A stretch of 64,000 nucleotides of DNA from Clostridium cadaveris. Lineage in GTDB: Bacteria > Bacillota > Clostridia > Clostridiales > Clostridiaceae. Location: positions 1,616,501 through 1,680,500 of the forward strand of contig NZ_CP076620.1 in assembly GCF_020911725.1 (NCBI RefSeq), written 5' to 3'. The translations under genes were made by a program, and so were the position numbers. Every line of letters begins with the position of its first letter. Position 1 is the first letter of the stretch. Below are positions 17,574-26,354 of this stretch, one piece after another. The notes under the pieces were generated by a model. The model saw only the letters and a list, made by a program, of their open reading frames with translations. It made no database searches and was not told where the DNA came from.

Positions 17574-18560
17574 ATGAAAAAAATAGCTATAATTTTTAAT
17601 GGTGGTACAATTTCTATGAAAGTAGATCCTAAGCTAAAAGCGGCGGTTCCAAGTTTAACTGGAGAGGAAATAATGTCAATGGTAACTGGTATAGAGAGCT
17701 TTGCAGAAATAGAATCATATAATTTCTCTAGCCTTCCAAGTCCACACGTTACTCCTGAAATAATGCTTGAACTTTCAAAATATATAAAAACATTTACAGA
17801 TAGAGAAGATATAGACGGAGTTGTAGTAACTCATGGAACTGACTCATTGGAGGAAACAGCTTTCTTTGTAGATTTAACCTCTTGTACAAAGAAACCGATA
17901 ATATTTACAGGATCAATGAGAAGCAGCTCGGAGCTTGGATATGATGGTCCATCAAATTTAGCAGCATCTATTTGTACAGCTATAGCAGAAGAATCAAGAG
18001 GAAGAGGCGTTCTTGTATGTTTAAACGGGGAATTAAATTGTGCTTTTGAGGTTACGAAAGCTAATTCAATGAGCTTAAATGCTTTCAGAACACCTAACTT
18101 TGGACCAATAGGTATGGTAGATAACAATAAAGTGCTGTTTTATAGAAATAATAATAATAAAGTATCACTAAACATAGAAAATATAGAATCAAGAGTATCT
18201 CTTATAAAATGTGTTTCTGGAATGGATTCAAGATTTATAGATTTTTGTATAAGTGAGGGAGATAAGGGAATTGTAATAGAAGCTATGGGACGAGGAAACA
18301 TACCGCCTCTTATGGTAGACGGCATAAAGCGTGCTATAGAAAAGAACATACCTGTAGTAGTTGTGTCTAGATGCTTTGAAGGAAGAGTATTTGACTCTTA
18401 TGGATATCATGGTGGTGGAAAAGAACTTAGAGAACTTGGCGTAATATTTGGGGATACACTTCCTGGACAGAAAGCGCGAATAAAACTTATGGTTGCATTA
18501 AGTAGGTTCGATAATTATGATGAAATAAAGAGCTTTTTTGAAAAGGGAAAATATTGCTAA
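17574..18560 (+). CDS. ansA: L-asparaginase
   Basis: Hydrolyses asparagine to aspartate and ammonia. Both catalytic threonine motifs are present: FNGGTISM near residue 8 and VVTHGTDSLEETA near residue 84, followed by PIIFTGSMRSSSELGYDGP. At 328 aa without signal peptide it resembles cytoplasmic AnsA-type enzymes. ATG 17574 follows GTGGGGGT; the GTG at 17562 is part of that site. It ends just before the riboswitch region. Assignment to a kinetic type cannot be made from sequence. Confidence 0.9.
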   Translation: MKKIAIIFNGGTISMKVDPKLKAAVPSLTGEEIMSMVTGIESFAEIESYNFSSLPSPHVTPEIMLELSKYIKTFTDREDIDGVVVTHGTDSLEETAFFVDLTSCTKKPIIFTGSMRSSSELGYDGPSNLAASICTAIAEESRGRGVLVCLNGELNCAFEVTKANSMSLNAFRTPNFGPIGMVDNNKVLFYRNNNNKVSLNIENIESRVSLIKCVSGMDSRFIDFCISEGDKGIVIEAMGRGNIPPLMVDGIKRAIEKNIPVVVVSRCFEGRVFDSYGYHGGGKELRELGVIFGDTLPGQKARIKLMVALSRFDNYDEIKSFFEKGKYC

Positions 18561-18601
18561 TACGAATGATCTACTAACTATGAAAAATAATGATAGTATT
18601 A

Positions 18602-18630
18602 TTGACGAATTATAAAAAATATGTTAACAT
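18602..18630 (+). promoter_or_regulatory. Promoter for the riboswitch-controlled purine permease
   Basis: TTGACG (18602-18607), 17-base spacer, TAACAT (18625-18630), ending 16 bases before the aptamer. Confidence 0.7.
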
Positions 18631-18645
18631 AATATTCGTAAGATA

Positions 18646-18710
18646 ACTCGTATAATTTTGAGATTGGTCAAAAGTTTCTACTGGATACCGTAAATATCCA
18701 CGCTATGAGT
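18646..18710 (+). promoter_or_regulatory. Purine riboswitch aptamer, guanine type, with altered loops
   Basis: P1 is ACTCGTA/TATGAGT. P2 is TTTTGA (18656-18661) with TCAAAA (18668-18673), enclosing L2 GATTGG. The core TTTCTAC is intact. P3 is TGGATA/TATCCA enclosing the canonical L3 CCGTAAA. The base before the 3' TATG is C, the guanine/hypoxanthine specifier in this class (U would mean adenine). Compared with the Bacillus xpt aptamer, P2 is one pair shorter, L2 one base shorter, and J3/1 one base longer (CGCT against ACT). It precedes a hypoxanthine/guanine permease, as expected. Confidence 0.85.
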
Positions 18711-18773
18711 GAATTCTTGCGGATATTACTGAACATTCGTATGGATTTAGGATATCATAAATCGTGTTTGTTG

Positions 18774-18834
18774 ATGAGTAAGCCGCTATAGATTCACTTA
18801 GTGAAACTATAGCGGCTTACTCATTTATGATTTT
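18774..18834 (+). terminator. Expression-platform hairpin of the purine riboswitch
   Basis: An exceptionally long stem: 18 perfect pairs between 18774-18791 and 18807-18824, an A-A mismatch, then TTCAC/GTGAA with triloop TTA. A broken U-tract (TTATGATTTT) follows and the permease ribosome binding site starts at 18835. The left arm begins with ATGAGT, identical to the 3' strand of aptamer P1, so the right arm can pair with either. Likely intrinsic terminator of an OFF switch, though the U-tract is weak. Confidence 0.7.
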
Positions 18835-18847
18835 AAGGAGGACAAGT

Positions 18848-20197
18848 ATGGAAAAGTTTTTTAAAGTAAATGAACATAATAGTGATATGAAGAAAGAAGT
18901 TCTTGCAGGTATCACTACATTTTTAACTATGGCTTATATAATAGCGGTTAATCCATCAATACTAAGTGCAACAGGTATGGATGCGGGGGCATTAGTTACA
19001 GCAACTTGTTTAGTTGCAGGACTTTCTACTATCTTTATGGGGGTGTATGCCAATTTACCATTTGCATTAGCATCAGGAATGGGATTAAATGCTTTCTTTG
19101 CATATACAGTAGTTTTAGGTATGGGAGAACCTTGGCAGGTAGCCTTAGCAGCAGTTTTTGTAGAAGGAATCATATTTATTATATTAAGTTTAACTAATGT
19201 AAGAGAAGCAGTTGTAAACTCTATACCAATGAATTTAAAATATGCAGTAACAGCAGGAATAGGATTGTTTATAGCATTTTTGGGATTTATAGGAGCAGGA
19301 GTAGTAGTAAACAATGATGCAACTTTAGTAGGAATGGGTAATTTAACAGCACCTACTGCAATAATAACATTTATCGGAGTTATAATAATAACAATACTTT
19401 ATAAAAAAAATGTTAAAGGTGCTATACTATGGGGGATAGTTGTAAGTTCACTTTTAGCATGGGGATATGCATTGATAGCTCCAGAAGCAGCAGCTTATTA
19501 CAACATATCATTACCAACAGGAATATTTAAATTTGAAAGCATGGCTCCAATAGCAGGAAAGTTAGATTTTTCTTACTTAACAGATTCAACAAAAGTTTGG
19601 AGTTTTATAACGGTAGTATTCACATTCTTATTTGTAGACTTTTTTGATACAGTTGGAACATTAGTTGGAGTTGCTTCAAAAGCTAATATGTTGGATAAGG
19701 ATGGTAAGCTTCCAGGAGCAGGAAAAGCTTTATTAGTAGATGCAATTGCTACAACAGCAGGAGCAGTTGCAGGGGTTTCTACAGTAACTACTTATGTTGA
19801 GAGTTCAGCAGGAGTTGCTCAAGGAGGTAGAACAGGTCTTACTGCTGTTACAGCAGGTATATTGTTCTTAGTAGCAATGTTCTTTTCACCATTGTTCGTA
19901 GCTATCCCAGCATGTGCTACAGCACCAGCATTAATAGTAGTTGGATTCTTTATGATAGAAAATATAGCTAAAGTTGATTTCACAGATTTCACTGAAGGTA
20001 TTCCAGCGTTCTTAACTATAGCTTTAATGCCTTTAACATATAGTATTGGTGATGGTTTAACTATTGGAGTTATAGCATACGTAGTAATAAATCTTTTAGT
20101 TAATTTAGTTTCAAAAGAAAAGAAAAAGATATCTCCTGTCATGGTTGTTTTAGGAATAGTATTTATAGTGAAGCTAGTAATGACAGGAATAAAATAA
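18848..20197 (+). CDS. pbuG: NCS2-family purine permease, PbuG/AzgA-like
   Basis: Proton-driven uptake of hypoxanthine/guanine. The 449-aa membrane protein belongs to the AzgA-like branch of NCS2 with about 12-14 hydrophobic segments; characteristic stretches are TMAYIIAVNP near residue 28, ASGMGLNAFFAY near residue 76, and FVDFFDTVGTLVG near residue 263. AAGGAGG precedes ATG 18848, just after the riboswitch hairpin. The upstream guanine-type riboswitch strongly supports a 6-oxopurine substrate. Confidence 0.92.
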   Translation: MEKFFKVNEHNSDMKKEVLAGITTFLTMAYIIAVNPSILSATGMDAGALVTATCLVAGLSTIFMGVYANLPFALASGMGLNAFFAYTVVLGMGEPWQVALAAVFVEGIIFIILSLTNVREAVVNSIPMNLKYAVTAGIGLFIAFLGFIGAGVVVNNDATLVGMGNLTAPTAIITFIGVIIITILYKKNVKGAILWGIVVSSLLAWGYALIAPEAAAYYNISLPTGIFKFESMAPIAGKLDFSYLTDSTKVWSFITVVFTFLFVDFFDTVGTLVGVASKANMLDKDGKLPGAGKALLVDAIATTAGAVAGVSTVTTYVESSAGVAQGGRTGLTAVTAGILFLVAMFFSPLFVAIPACATAPALIVVGFFMIENIAKVDFTDFTEGIPAFLTIALMPLTYSIGDGLTIGVIAYVVINLLVNLVSKEKKKISPVMVVLGIVFIVKLVMTGIK

Positions 20198-20221
20198 AAA
20201 TACGGCAAAATATTAAAATGG

Positions 20222-20255
20222 AGGCTTTACCTTTGCAGGTAAGGTCTTTATTTTT
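20222..20255 (+). terminator. Terminator after the purine permease gene
   Basis: AGGCTTTACCT (20222-20232) pairs with AGGTAAGGTCT (20237-20247), eleven pairs with two G-U, loop TTGC, then TTATTTTT. Confidence 0.8.
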
Positions 20256-20357
20256 GCATAGATAAAAAAATCATTCATCATTTAAGAATAGCATTTCAAA
20301 GAATTAAAGAGTTTTAAGGAGAAAACATGAAAAAATTAATATTTTTTGAATTATAAC

Positions 20358-20387
20358 TTGAAATAACCGTAGACCATTATGTATAAT
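20358..20387 (+). promoter_or_regulatory. Promoter of the yicC-remA-gmk-rpoZ-coaBC operon
   Basis: TTGAAA (20358-20363), 18-base spacer, TATAAT (20382-20387), 36 bases before the yicC start. Confidence 0.72.
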
Positions 20388-20423
20388 AGTTAATATGAAT
20401 TGGGAGTAGCAAGGAGGGATTTC

Positions 20424-21305
20424 ATGACAAAGAGCATGACAGGATTTGGAAGAGCTAATATAGTTGATGAAGGTCATCATAGCTTTTCTATAGAAATGAG
20501 AAGCGTAAACCATAGATATTTAGATTTAAATATCAGAATGCCAAAGAGTATAATTTCTCTAGAGGAGAAAATAAGAGCGGCAGTTGGAGAACGCCTATCA
20601 AGGGGCAAGGTAGACATCTTTATAAACTACAAAAATTATGAATGCAGTAATAGTGAAGCGGTTTTGAATACTGCATTAGCGGACAGTTATATAAAGTGTC
20701 TTCAAGAAATATCTAGTAGATATGATATAAAAAATGATATTCCTCTTTCTTTAATTTCAAAATTCCCAGAAGTTATAAGATTAGAAGAGAAAGAAGAAGA
20801 CCTTGAGACTATATGGAATGGTTTAAGTAATGCACTAAATAGTGCATTAGACCTTTTAGTAGCTATGAGAACAAGGGAGGGAGAGAAACTTAAAGAAGAT
20901 ATAATCTCAAAATGCAGATATATAAAAGAAATGGTTAAGAAAATAGCTATTCTTTCCCCAGAAGTTGTCAAGCAGTATAGAGTAAAGCTTTCAGATAGAC
21001 TTACAGAGTTAAGTGAAAATATACCTGTAGATGAAAGCAGAATAGCTATGGAAGTAGCCATTTTTGCAGATAAAGCTAGTATAGATGAAGAAATAACAAG
21101 ACTTTACTCTCATATAAATCAATTAACTGAAACTTTAAATCTAAATGAATCTATAGGCAGAAAATTAGATTTCATTGTGCAGGAAATGAATAGAGAAGCT
21201 AATACTATTGCATCTAAATCTCAGAATATAGAGATAACTAACATAGTATTAAATATAAAAAATGAAATAGAAAAAATAAGAGAACAGGTGCAGAACATCG
21301 AATAA
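20424..21305 (+). CDS. yicC: YicC-family endoribonuclease
   Basis: YicC/YloC family protein, 293 aa; E. coli YicC has been reported to be an endoribonuclease acting on small RNA. The N-terminus [11 protein letters not shown], the segment [14 protein letters not shown] near residue 30, and the C-terminal [18 protein letters not shown] are family signatures. ATG 20424 lies seven bases after AAGGAGGG; TTG 20400 precedes that site. First gene of the conserved block with remA, gmk and rpoZ. Confidence 0.92.
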   Translation: MTKSMTGFGRANIVDEGHHSFSIEMRSVNHRYLDLNIRMPKSIISLEEKIRAAVGERLSRGKVDIFINYKNYECSNSEAVLNTALADSYIKCLQEISSRYDIKNDIPLSLISKFPEVIRLEEKEEDLETIWNGLSNALNSALDLLVAMRTREGEKLKEDIISKCRYIKEMVKKIAILSPEVVKQYRVKLSDRLTELSENIPVDESRIAMEVAIFADKASIDEEITRLYSHINQLTETLNLNESIGRKLDFIVQEMNREANTIASKSQNIEITNIVLNIKNEIEKIREQVQNIE

Positions 21306-21324
21306 AAGTTGTAGGAGGAACACA

Positions 21325-21597
21325 ATGAGTATAAAATTAATTAACATAGGATTTGGAAACATAGTGTCTGCTAATAGATTGGTAGCTATTGTAAGTCCGG
21401 AATCAGCTCCAATAAAGAGAATTATTCAAGAAGCAAGAGATAGAGGAATGCTTATTGATGCAACTTATGGAAGAAGAACTAGAGCAGTTATAATTACTGA
21501 TAGTGATCATGTAATCTTATCAGCAGTGCAACCAGAAACAGTTGCTCATAGATTATCTTCAAAAGATGATGATAGTATAGATGAGGTTGATGAATAA
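21325..21597 (+). CDS. remA: RemA-family DNA-binding regulator (DUF370)
   Basis: In Bacillus RemA activates extracellular-matrix and osmoprotection genes; many clostridia keep the gene here without having that matrix. The 90-aa sequence shows the conserved core [20 protein letters not shown] and AKRIIQ-like [32 protein letters not shown]. The stop overlaps the gmk ATG by one base. GGAGGAA precedes the start. Confidence 0.95.
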   Translation: MSIKLINIGFGNIVSANRLVAIVSPESAPIKRIIQEARDRGMLIDATYGRRTRAVIITDSDHVILSAVQPETVAHRLSSKDDDSIDEVDE

Positions 21598-22226
21598 TGA
21601 CTAAAAGGGGTATATTAATAGTAATCTCTGGGCCTTCTGGTGCAGGTAAAGGGACTATATGCAAAGAATTATTAAAAAGAAATGATTGTTATTTATCAGT
21701 ATCTGCAACTACTAGATCTCCAAGAGCTGGAGAAGTTCATGGAGAAAATTATTTTTTCTTATCTAAAGATGAATTTTTAAAGAAAGTTGAAGAAAAAGAC
21801 TTTTTAGAGTATGCAGAGGTGTATGGAAATTACTATGGTACGCCAAAATCATCAGTTGAAGAAAAATTAAATATGGGGCATAATGTAATATTGGAGATAG
21901 ATATTCAAGGTGCCTTAAAAGTTAAAGAAAATGTTCAAGATGGTGTTTTTATATTTATACTTCCACCATCAATGGAAGAACTAAAGCAAAGAATAATTAA
22001 AAGAGGAAGCGAGACTGAAGAGTCTTTAATGCTTAGATTCAAATCTGCATATAAGGAAATAAACTATATTTCTAAATATAATTATGCTGTAGTTAATGAC
22101 ACTGTAGATAATGCAGTGAAAAAGATTGAAGGTATACTTATAGCTGAGAAATGCAGAGTTGACAGAATAAAAGAAAAAATATTAGATTCTAAGGAGGGTT
22201 TAATTCATGAACAACTCTATGATTAA
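21597..22226 (+). CDS. gmk: Guanylate kinase
   Basis: Phosphorylates GMP to GDP with ATP. P-loop SGPSGAGKGT near residue 11; GMP-binding segments SATTRSPRAGEVHGENYFF and YAEVYGNYYGTP near residues 38-85; IDIQGA. Length 209 aa is standard. It overlaps remA by one base and rpoZ by 20 bases, so translation of the three genes is probably coupled. Confidence 0.98.
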   Translation: MTKRGILIVISGPSGAGKGTICKELLKRNDCYLSVSATTRSPRAGEVHGENYFFLSKDEFLKKVEEKDFLEYAEVYGNYYGTPKSSVEEKLNMGHNVILEIDIQGALKVKENVQDGVFIFILPPSMEELKQRIIKRGSETEESLMLRFKSAYKEINYISKYNYAVVNDTVDNAVKKIEGILIAEKCRVDRIKEKILDSKEGLIHEQLYD

Positions 22227-22422
22227 TCCATCAATCGTGGATTTATTAAAGAAAGTGGATAATAGATATTCATTAGTTATAGTAAGCTCAAAGAGAGCAA
22301 GACAAATAATCGATGGTGATGCACCTAGAACTGAATGTGGTTCGAAGAAAGCATTAACAATAGCTATCAATGAAGTTAATGATGATGCTATTCAATATGA
22401 GTCAGTGAAGGAAGGTTTATAG
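22207..22422 (+). CDS. rpoZ: RNA polymerase omega subunit
   Basis: Small subunit that stabilises RNA polymerase assembly. The 71-aa sequence carries NPSIVDLLKKVDNRYSLVIV and SKRARQIIDG, family hallmarks. It starts inside the last codons of gmk behind AAGGAGGG (22192-22199). The operon order gmk-rpoZ-coaBC-priA is shared with Bacillus. Confidence 0.95.
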   Translation: MNNSMINPSIVDLLKKVDNRYSLVIVSSKRARQIIDGDAPRTECGSKKALTIAINEVNDDAIQYESVKEGL

Positions 22423-22427
22423 GAAAC

Positions 22428-23615
22428 ATGAGTAATAAGTGTGTGGTACTTGGAGTAACTGGAGGAATAGCGGCTTATAAGTCTTTAGATATAGTTAGTA
22501 CTCTGGTAAAGCAAGATATAGATGTAAGAGTAATAATGACTAAGGCAGCAACAGAGTTTGTTACGCCGCTTAGTTTTCAATCCTTAAGTAAAAATCAGGT
22601 TATAGTTGATATGTTTGAGGAGCCTAAATCGTGGGAAATTCAGCATATTTCTTTAGCTCAAAGGGCGGATTTAATGCTTATAGCTCCAGCCACCGCTAAT
22701 GTTATAGGTAAAGTTGCAAATGGTATAGCAGATGATATGCTATCTACAACTATTATGGCTACAAAGGCACCTGTAGTTTTTGCATTAGCAATGAATACCA
22801 ACATGTACGAAAATAAAATTGTTCAAAATAATATTGATAAACTTAAAAATTTTGGATATGAGTTCATAGAACCAGCTAGTGGAAGACTAGCGTGTGGGGA
22901 TATAGGAAAAGGTAAGCTTGAAAAAGTTGATATAATATGTGAAGAAATTTTAAGCAGGCTTTATGAGAAGAAAGATTTAGTAGGAAAAAAAGTTTTAATA
23001 ACAGCAGGACCTACTATTTCGCCTATAGATCCTGTAAGATATATCACTAATAATTCAAGTGGGAAAATGGGTTACGCTATTGCAAAAGAGGCCAGAGATA
23101 GAGGAGCGGAAGTTACCTTGATATCAGGACCATCTTCTTTAGAAGCACCTATTGGAATTAATTTCATTAGAGTTAAGACTAATGAAGAGATGTTCAAAGC
23201 AGTTTTATCAAAATTTAATGATTCAGACATAGTGGTTAAATCAGCAGCTGTAGCAGATTATAAGGCTAAAAATTATAGCACCGAGAAGATAAAAAAAGGT
23301 GATGGCGGTTTAAACTTAGAGTTTATCCGTGATAATGATATATTAAAAAATTTAGGTGAGAGAAAAAAGGAGCAGATTCTAGTAGGGTTTGCAGCAGAAA
23401 GTAATAATCTCTTAGATAATGCAGCGGAAAAGCTTAGAAAGAAAAATCTAGATTATATAGTGGCTAACGATATAACTGCTAGGGATACTGGTTTTGCATC
23501 AGACTTTAATAAGGTTTACATCATAGATGCCGAAGGTAATACAAAAGGTCTAGATAAAATGACTAAAAGAGAAGTTGCAAGGGAACTTTTTGATCTCATA
23601 AATGAAAGGCGCTAA
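22428..23615 (+). CDS. coaBC: Bifunctional CoaBC: phosphopantothenoylcysteine synthetase/decarboxylase
   Basis: Two consecutive steps of coenzyme A synthesis. The N-terminal flavoprotein decarboxylase (CoaC, about 1-185) has GVTGGIAAYKS, IQHISLA with the active-site histidine, LAMNTNMY (usually PAMNTNMY; the proline is leucine here) and the catalytic cysteine in RLACGDIGKGK. The C-terminal synthetase (CoaB) starts near KVLITAGPT and has NNSSGKMG and a KIKK-like loop. 395 aa, normal. The stop codon lies in a terminator loop. Confidence 0.96.
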   Translation: MSNKCVVLGVTGGIAAYKSLDIVSTLVKQDIDVRVIMTKAATEFVTPLSFQSLSKNQVIVDMFEEPKSWEIQHISLAQRADLMLIAPATANVIGKVANGIADDMLSTTIMATKAPVVFALAMNTNMYENKIVQNNIDKLKNFGYEFIEPASGRLACGDIGKGKLEKVDIICEEILSRLYEKKDLVGKKVLITAGPTISPIDPVRYITNNSSGKMGYAIAKEARDRGAEVTLISGPSSLEAPIGINFIRVKTNEEMFKAVLSKFNDSDIVVKSAAVADYKAKNYSTEKIKKGDGGLNLEFIRDNDILKNLGERKKEQILVGFAAESNNLLDNAAEKLRKKNLDYIVANDITARDTGFASDFNKVYIIDAEGNTKGLDKMTKREVARELFDLINERR

Positions 23616-23630
23616 ATTGCGCTTTTTTTA
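23605..23630 (+). terminator. Terminator after coaBC
   Basis: AAAGGCGC (23605-23612) pairs with GCGCTTTT (23619-23626), eight pairs with one G-U, and the U-run continues to ATT. The coaBC stop is in the loop. Confidence 0.82.
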
Positions 23631-23653
23631 TTAATTTAAATTAAGGTGATTTT

Positions 23654-25858
23654 ATGAAAAATTATGCAGGTGTTATAATAAACAGTGAATCAATTCAGTT
23701 GGATAGGATATTTACTTATAAAATTCCTGAAAAATTTAAAGAAAACATAGCTATAGGGATGTGGGTAAAAGTACCTTTTGGGAAGGGAAGTAAAATTATC
23801 GATGCATTTGTAGTAGAACTTTATGATGAAATTGAAGATAAGGGCTTTAGAATAAAAGAAATAAAAACTTTAGGAGAAAATATAGAGCTTTTTACAGAGG
23901 ATGATTTAAAACTCATAAAATACATGAGAGAAATGTATCTTTGCACTTACCTGGAAGCTATAAGAGTATTTATTCCAAGAGGAATTTTAAAGGGACTTAC
24001 CCATAAGGAAAAAGATGTAGTAAGTTGTGGCAATGAAGAAATACCAGCTAAATATAACAAGGAACCCTATAAGTCAATAATTGAGGCAGTGAAAGCCAAT
24101 CAGGGGAAATATAGTGCTAGAGAACTTAGCAAGGTTTTTAAATTCTCTTTAAGCTCAATAAATACTTTAATAAAGAATGATGTATTATTGAAGTCTACTC
24201 AGACTGTATATAGATATAATGATAGAGATTATGAAGCTTATAAGGCTAAAATCTTAAATCATGAACAATATGAAGTGTTTCGAGAGGTTGTAACTTCTGA
24301 AGAAAATATATTTCTTTTAAAAGGAGTTACAGGAAGTGGAAAAACAGAAGTATATATGAAAATAATAGAGCATTACATGAGAATGGGAAAGAATGCAATT
24401 ATGCTTGTTCCAGAAATAGCCTTGACACCTCAAATGGTTGAACGTTTTAAAGGGCGTTTTGGAAAAGATGTTGCTGTATTCCATAGTAAACTTTCAGATG
24501 GTGAGCGATTTGATGAGTGGTATAGGGTAAAAAATGGAGAAGTAAAAATTGCAGTAGGAGCAAGATCGGCTATTTTTCTCCCATTTAAAGATTTAGGAGT
24601 AATTATAATAGATGAAGAACATGAAAGCAGCTATAAATCTGAAAGTAATCCTAAATATAATGCTAAAGATATAGCAGAATTTAAAAGCAACATTTGCGGA
24701 TGTAAGGTCATTTTAGGCTCTGCAACACCATGTGTGGAGACATATCACAAAACATTTAATAAAGAAATAAAACTTTTGACACTACATAAAAGGGCTGATG
24801 GAGCTGAAATGCCTCCTATAGAAATAGTTGATATGAGAGAGGAATTAAAAAACGGAAATAAATCCATGTTTAGTTCTTCCTTGAAAAAAGCTATGGATGA
24901 AGCTTTAAAGAGGGATGAACAGATAATATTATTTTTGAATAGAAGAGGATTTTCTAGTTTTGTATCTTGTAGAAAATGCGGATATGTATTTAAATGCAAA
25001 AACTGTGATATATCCATGACTTATCATATGGGAGGTTATTTATCCTGTCATTATTGCGGTAGCAGAGAACCTATAAGAAAAACATGTCCTAGTTGTGGAA
25101 GTACATACGTAAAGCAATTTGGAGTTGGTACAGAGAAGGTTGAAAGAGCTCTTCATGTAGAATATCCGGATGTGTCTATAATACGTATGGATTTTGATAC
25201 TACAAGAACCAAGGATGCTTATGAAAGAATATATACTGATTTCAAAGAAAAAAAAGCAAGTATACTTATAGGAACTCAAATGGTAGCCAAGGGACTTGAT
25301 TTCCCAGATGTCACAGTGGTAGGAGTTTTGGCTGCAGATTTATCCTTGAATATGCCTGATTATAAAGCTGGAGAAAGAACATATCAGCTTTTAACTCAGG
25401 TTGCAGGAAGAGCAGGAAGAGGAAAGAAAAAAGGAAAAGTAATTGTTCAAAGTTATCTTCCTGGGAATTATGCTATAACACATTCCAAGAATTATGACTA
25501 TGAAGGTTTCTATAGAGATGAAATATCTCTTAGAGCAATGATGAAATACCCACCGTTTGTAAAAATAATGGTATTAAATTTTAGTTCTAAAAATGAAGGA
25601 ATGTTAATAAAAAATATACAAAATATCGGAATAAATTTGAAAAATAGATTAAAAATACAAGAAAACATAGAAATATTAGGACCATGCCCCTGTATGGTTT
25701 CAAAAATTAAAGAAATGTATAGGTGGCAGATAATAATTAAAGGTTATATATCAGTAGATTTAGCCAATTTTATTAAAAATTTTACTTATAATGAGCTTGG
25801 GGAATGCTATAATGATATAAGGATAAGTATTGATATAAATCCTAATAGTCTAATATAA
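23654..25858 (+). CDS. priA: Primosomal protein PriA (replication restart helicase)
   Basis: Loads the replisome at stalled forks. The 734-aa protein has the DNA-binding N-domain (about 1-105), helicase lobe 1 with GVTGSGKTEVYMK (about 224-236) and DEEHESSYK, paired zinc sites (CRKCGYVFKCKNC, CHYCG, CPSCG, residues about 440-480), then lobe 2 with GTQMVAKGLDFP and QVAGRAGRGKKKG. Starts behind AAGGTGA, 38 bases after coaBC. Confidence 0.97.
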   Translation: MKNYAGVIINSESIQLDRIFTYKIPEKFKENIAIGMWVKVPFGKGSKIIDAFVVELYDEIEDKGFRIKEIKTLGENIELFTEDDLKLIKYMREMYLCTYLEAIRVFIPRGILKGLTHKEKDVVSCGNEEIPAKYNKEPYKSIIEAVKANQGKYSARELSKVFKFSLSSINTLIKNDVLLKSTQTVYRYNDRDYEAYKAKILNHEQYEVFREVVTSEENIFLLKGVTGSGKTEVYMKIIEHYMRMGKNAIMLVPEIALTPQMVERFKGRFGKDVAVFHSKLSDGERFDEWYRVKNGEVKIAVGARSAIFLPFKDLGVIIIDEEHESSYKSESNPKYNAKDIAEFKSNICGCKVILGSATPCVETYHKTFNKEIKLLTLHKRADGAEMPPIEIVDMREELKNGNKSMFSSSLKKAMDEALKRDEQIILFLNRRGFSSFVSCRKCGYVFKCKNCDISMTYHMGGYLSCHYCGSREPIRKTCPSCGSTYVKQFGVGTEKVERALHVEYPDVSIIRMDFDTTRTKDAYERIYTDFKEKKASILIGTQMVAKGLDFPDVTVVGVLAADLSLNMPDYKAGERTYQLLTQVAGRAGRGKKKGKVIVQSYLPGNYAITHSKNYDYEGFYRDEISLRAMMKYPPFVKIMVLNFSSKNEGMLIKNIQNIGINLKNRLKIQENIEILGPCPCMVSKIKEMYRWQIIIKGYISVDLANFIKNFTYNELGECYNDIRISIDINPNSLI

Positions 25859-25901
25859 TAATTAGAGGCATAATAATATTTATTTGGAGGTTTAATTAGA
25901 A

Positions 25902-26351
25902 ATGGCGTTAAGAAATATAAGAACATATGGAGACGATGTTTTAAGAAAGAAATGTAGAAAGGTTGATGCGGTAAACGATAGACTAAGAGTCTTAATAAAA
26001 GATATGATAGAAACTATGTATGCTGCTGATGGTGTAGGACTTGCAGCACCACAAGTTGGTATATTAAAAAGACTTGTAGTTATAGATATAGGAGAAGGTC
26101 CTGTTGTTTTAATAAATCCAGAAATATTGTCTATGGAAGGACGTTATGTAGATGTTGAAGGATGTTTAAGCGTTCCAGGAGAACAAGGCGAGGTAGAACG
26201 TCCAGAAAAACTTACAGTTAGAGCTTTAAATGAAAATGGAGAAGAAGTGACTTATGAAGCAGAAGATCTTTTTGCAAGAGCAGTATGCCACGAACTTGAC
26301 CATTTGGATGGAGTATTATTCGTAGATAAAATTATAAAAAAGGAGCAATAA
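25902..26351 (+). CDS. def: Peptide deformylase
   Basis: Removes the formyl group from nascent proteins. All three motifs are present: [10 protein letters not shown] (about 44-53), EGCLSVPG (about 87-94; the cysteine is a metal ligand) and CHELDHLDG (about 130-138; HExxH). 149 aa, typical of type 1 enzymes. GGAGGTT precedes the ATG. It is followed four bases later by fmt, the enzyme that adds the formyl group, the usual pairing. Confidence 0.98.
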   Translation: MALRNIRTYGDDVLRKKCRKVDAVNDRLRVLIKDMIETMYAADGVGLAAPQVGILKRLVVIDIGEGPVVLINPEILSMEGRYVDVEGCLSVPGEQGEVERPEKLTVRALNENGEEVTYEAEDLFARAVCHELDHLDGVLFVDKIIKKEQ

Positions 26352-26354
26352 AAT

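Noticed and set aside
20327-20356. Nine-codon frame behind TAAGGAG between the purine permease and yicC
   Set aside because: The yicC promoter (20358-20387) starts after it and the permease terminator lies before it, so no likely transcript carries it. No attenuator structure follows.
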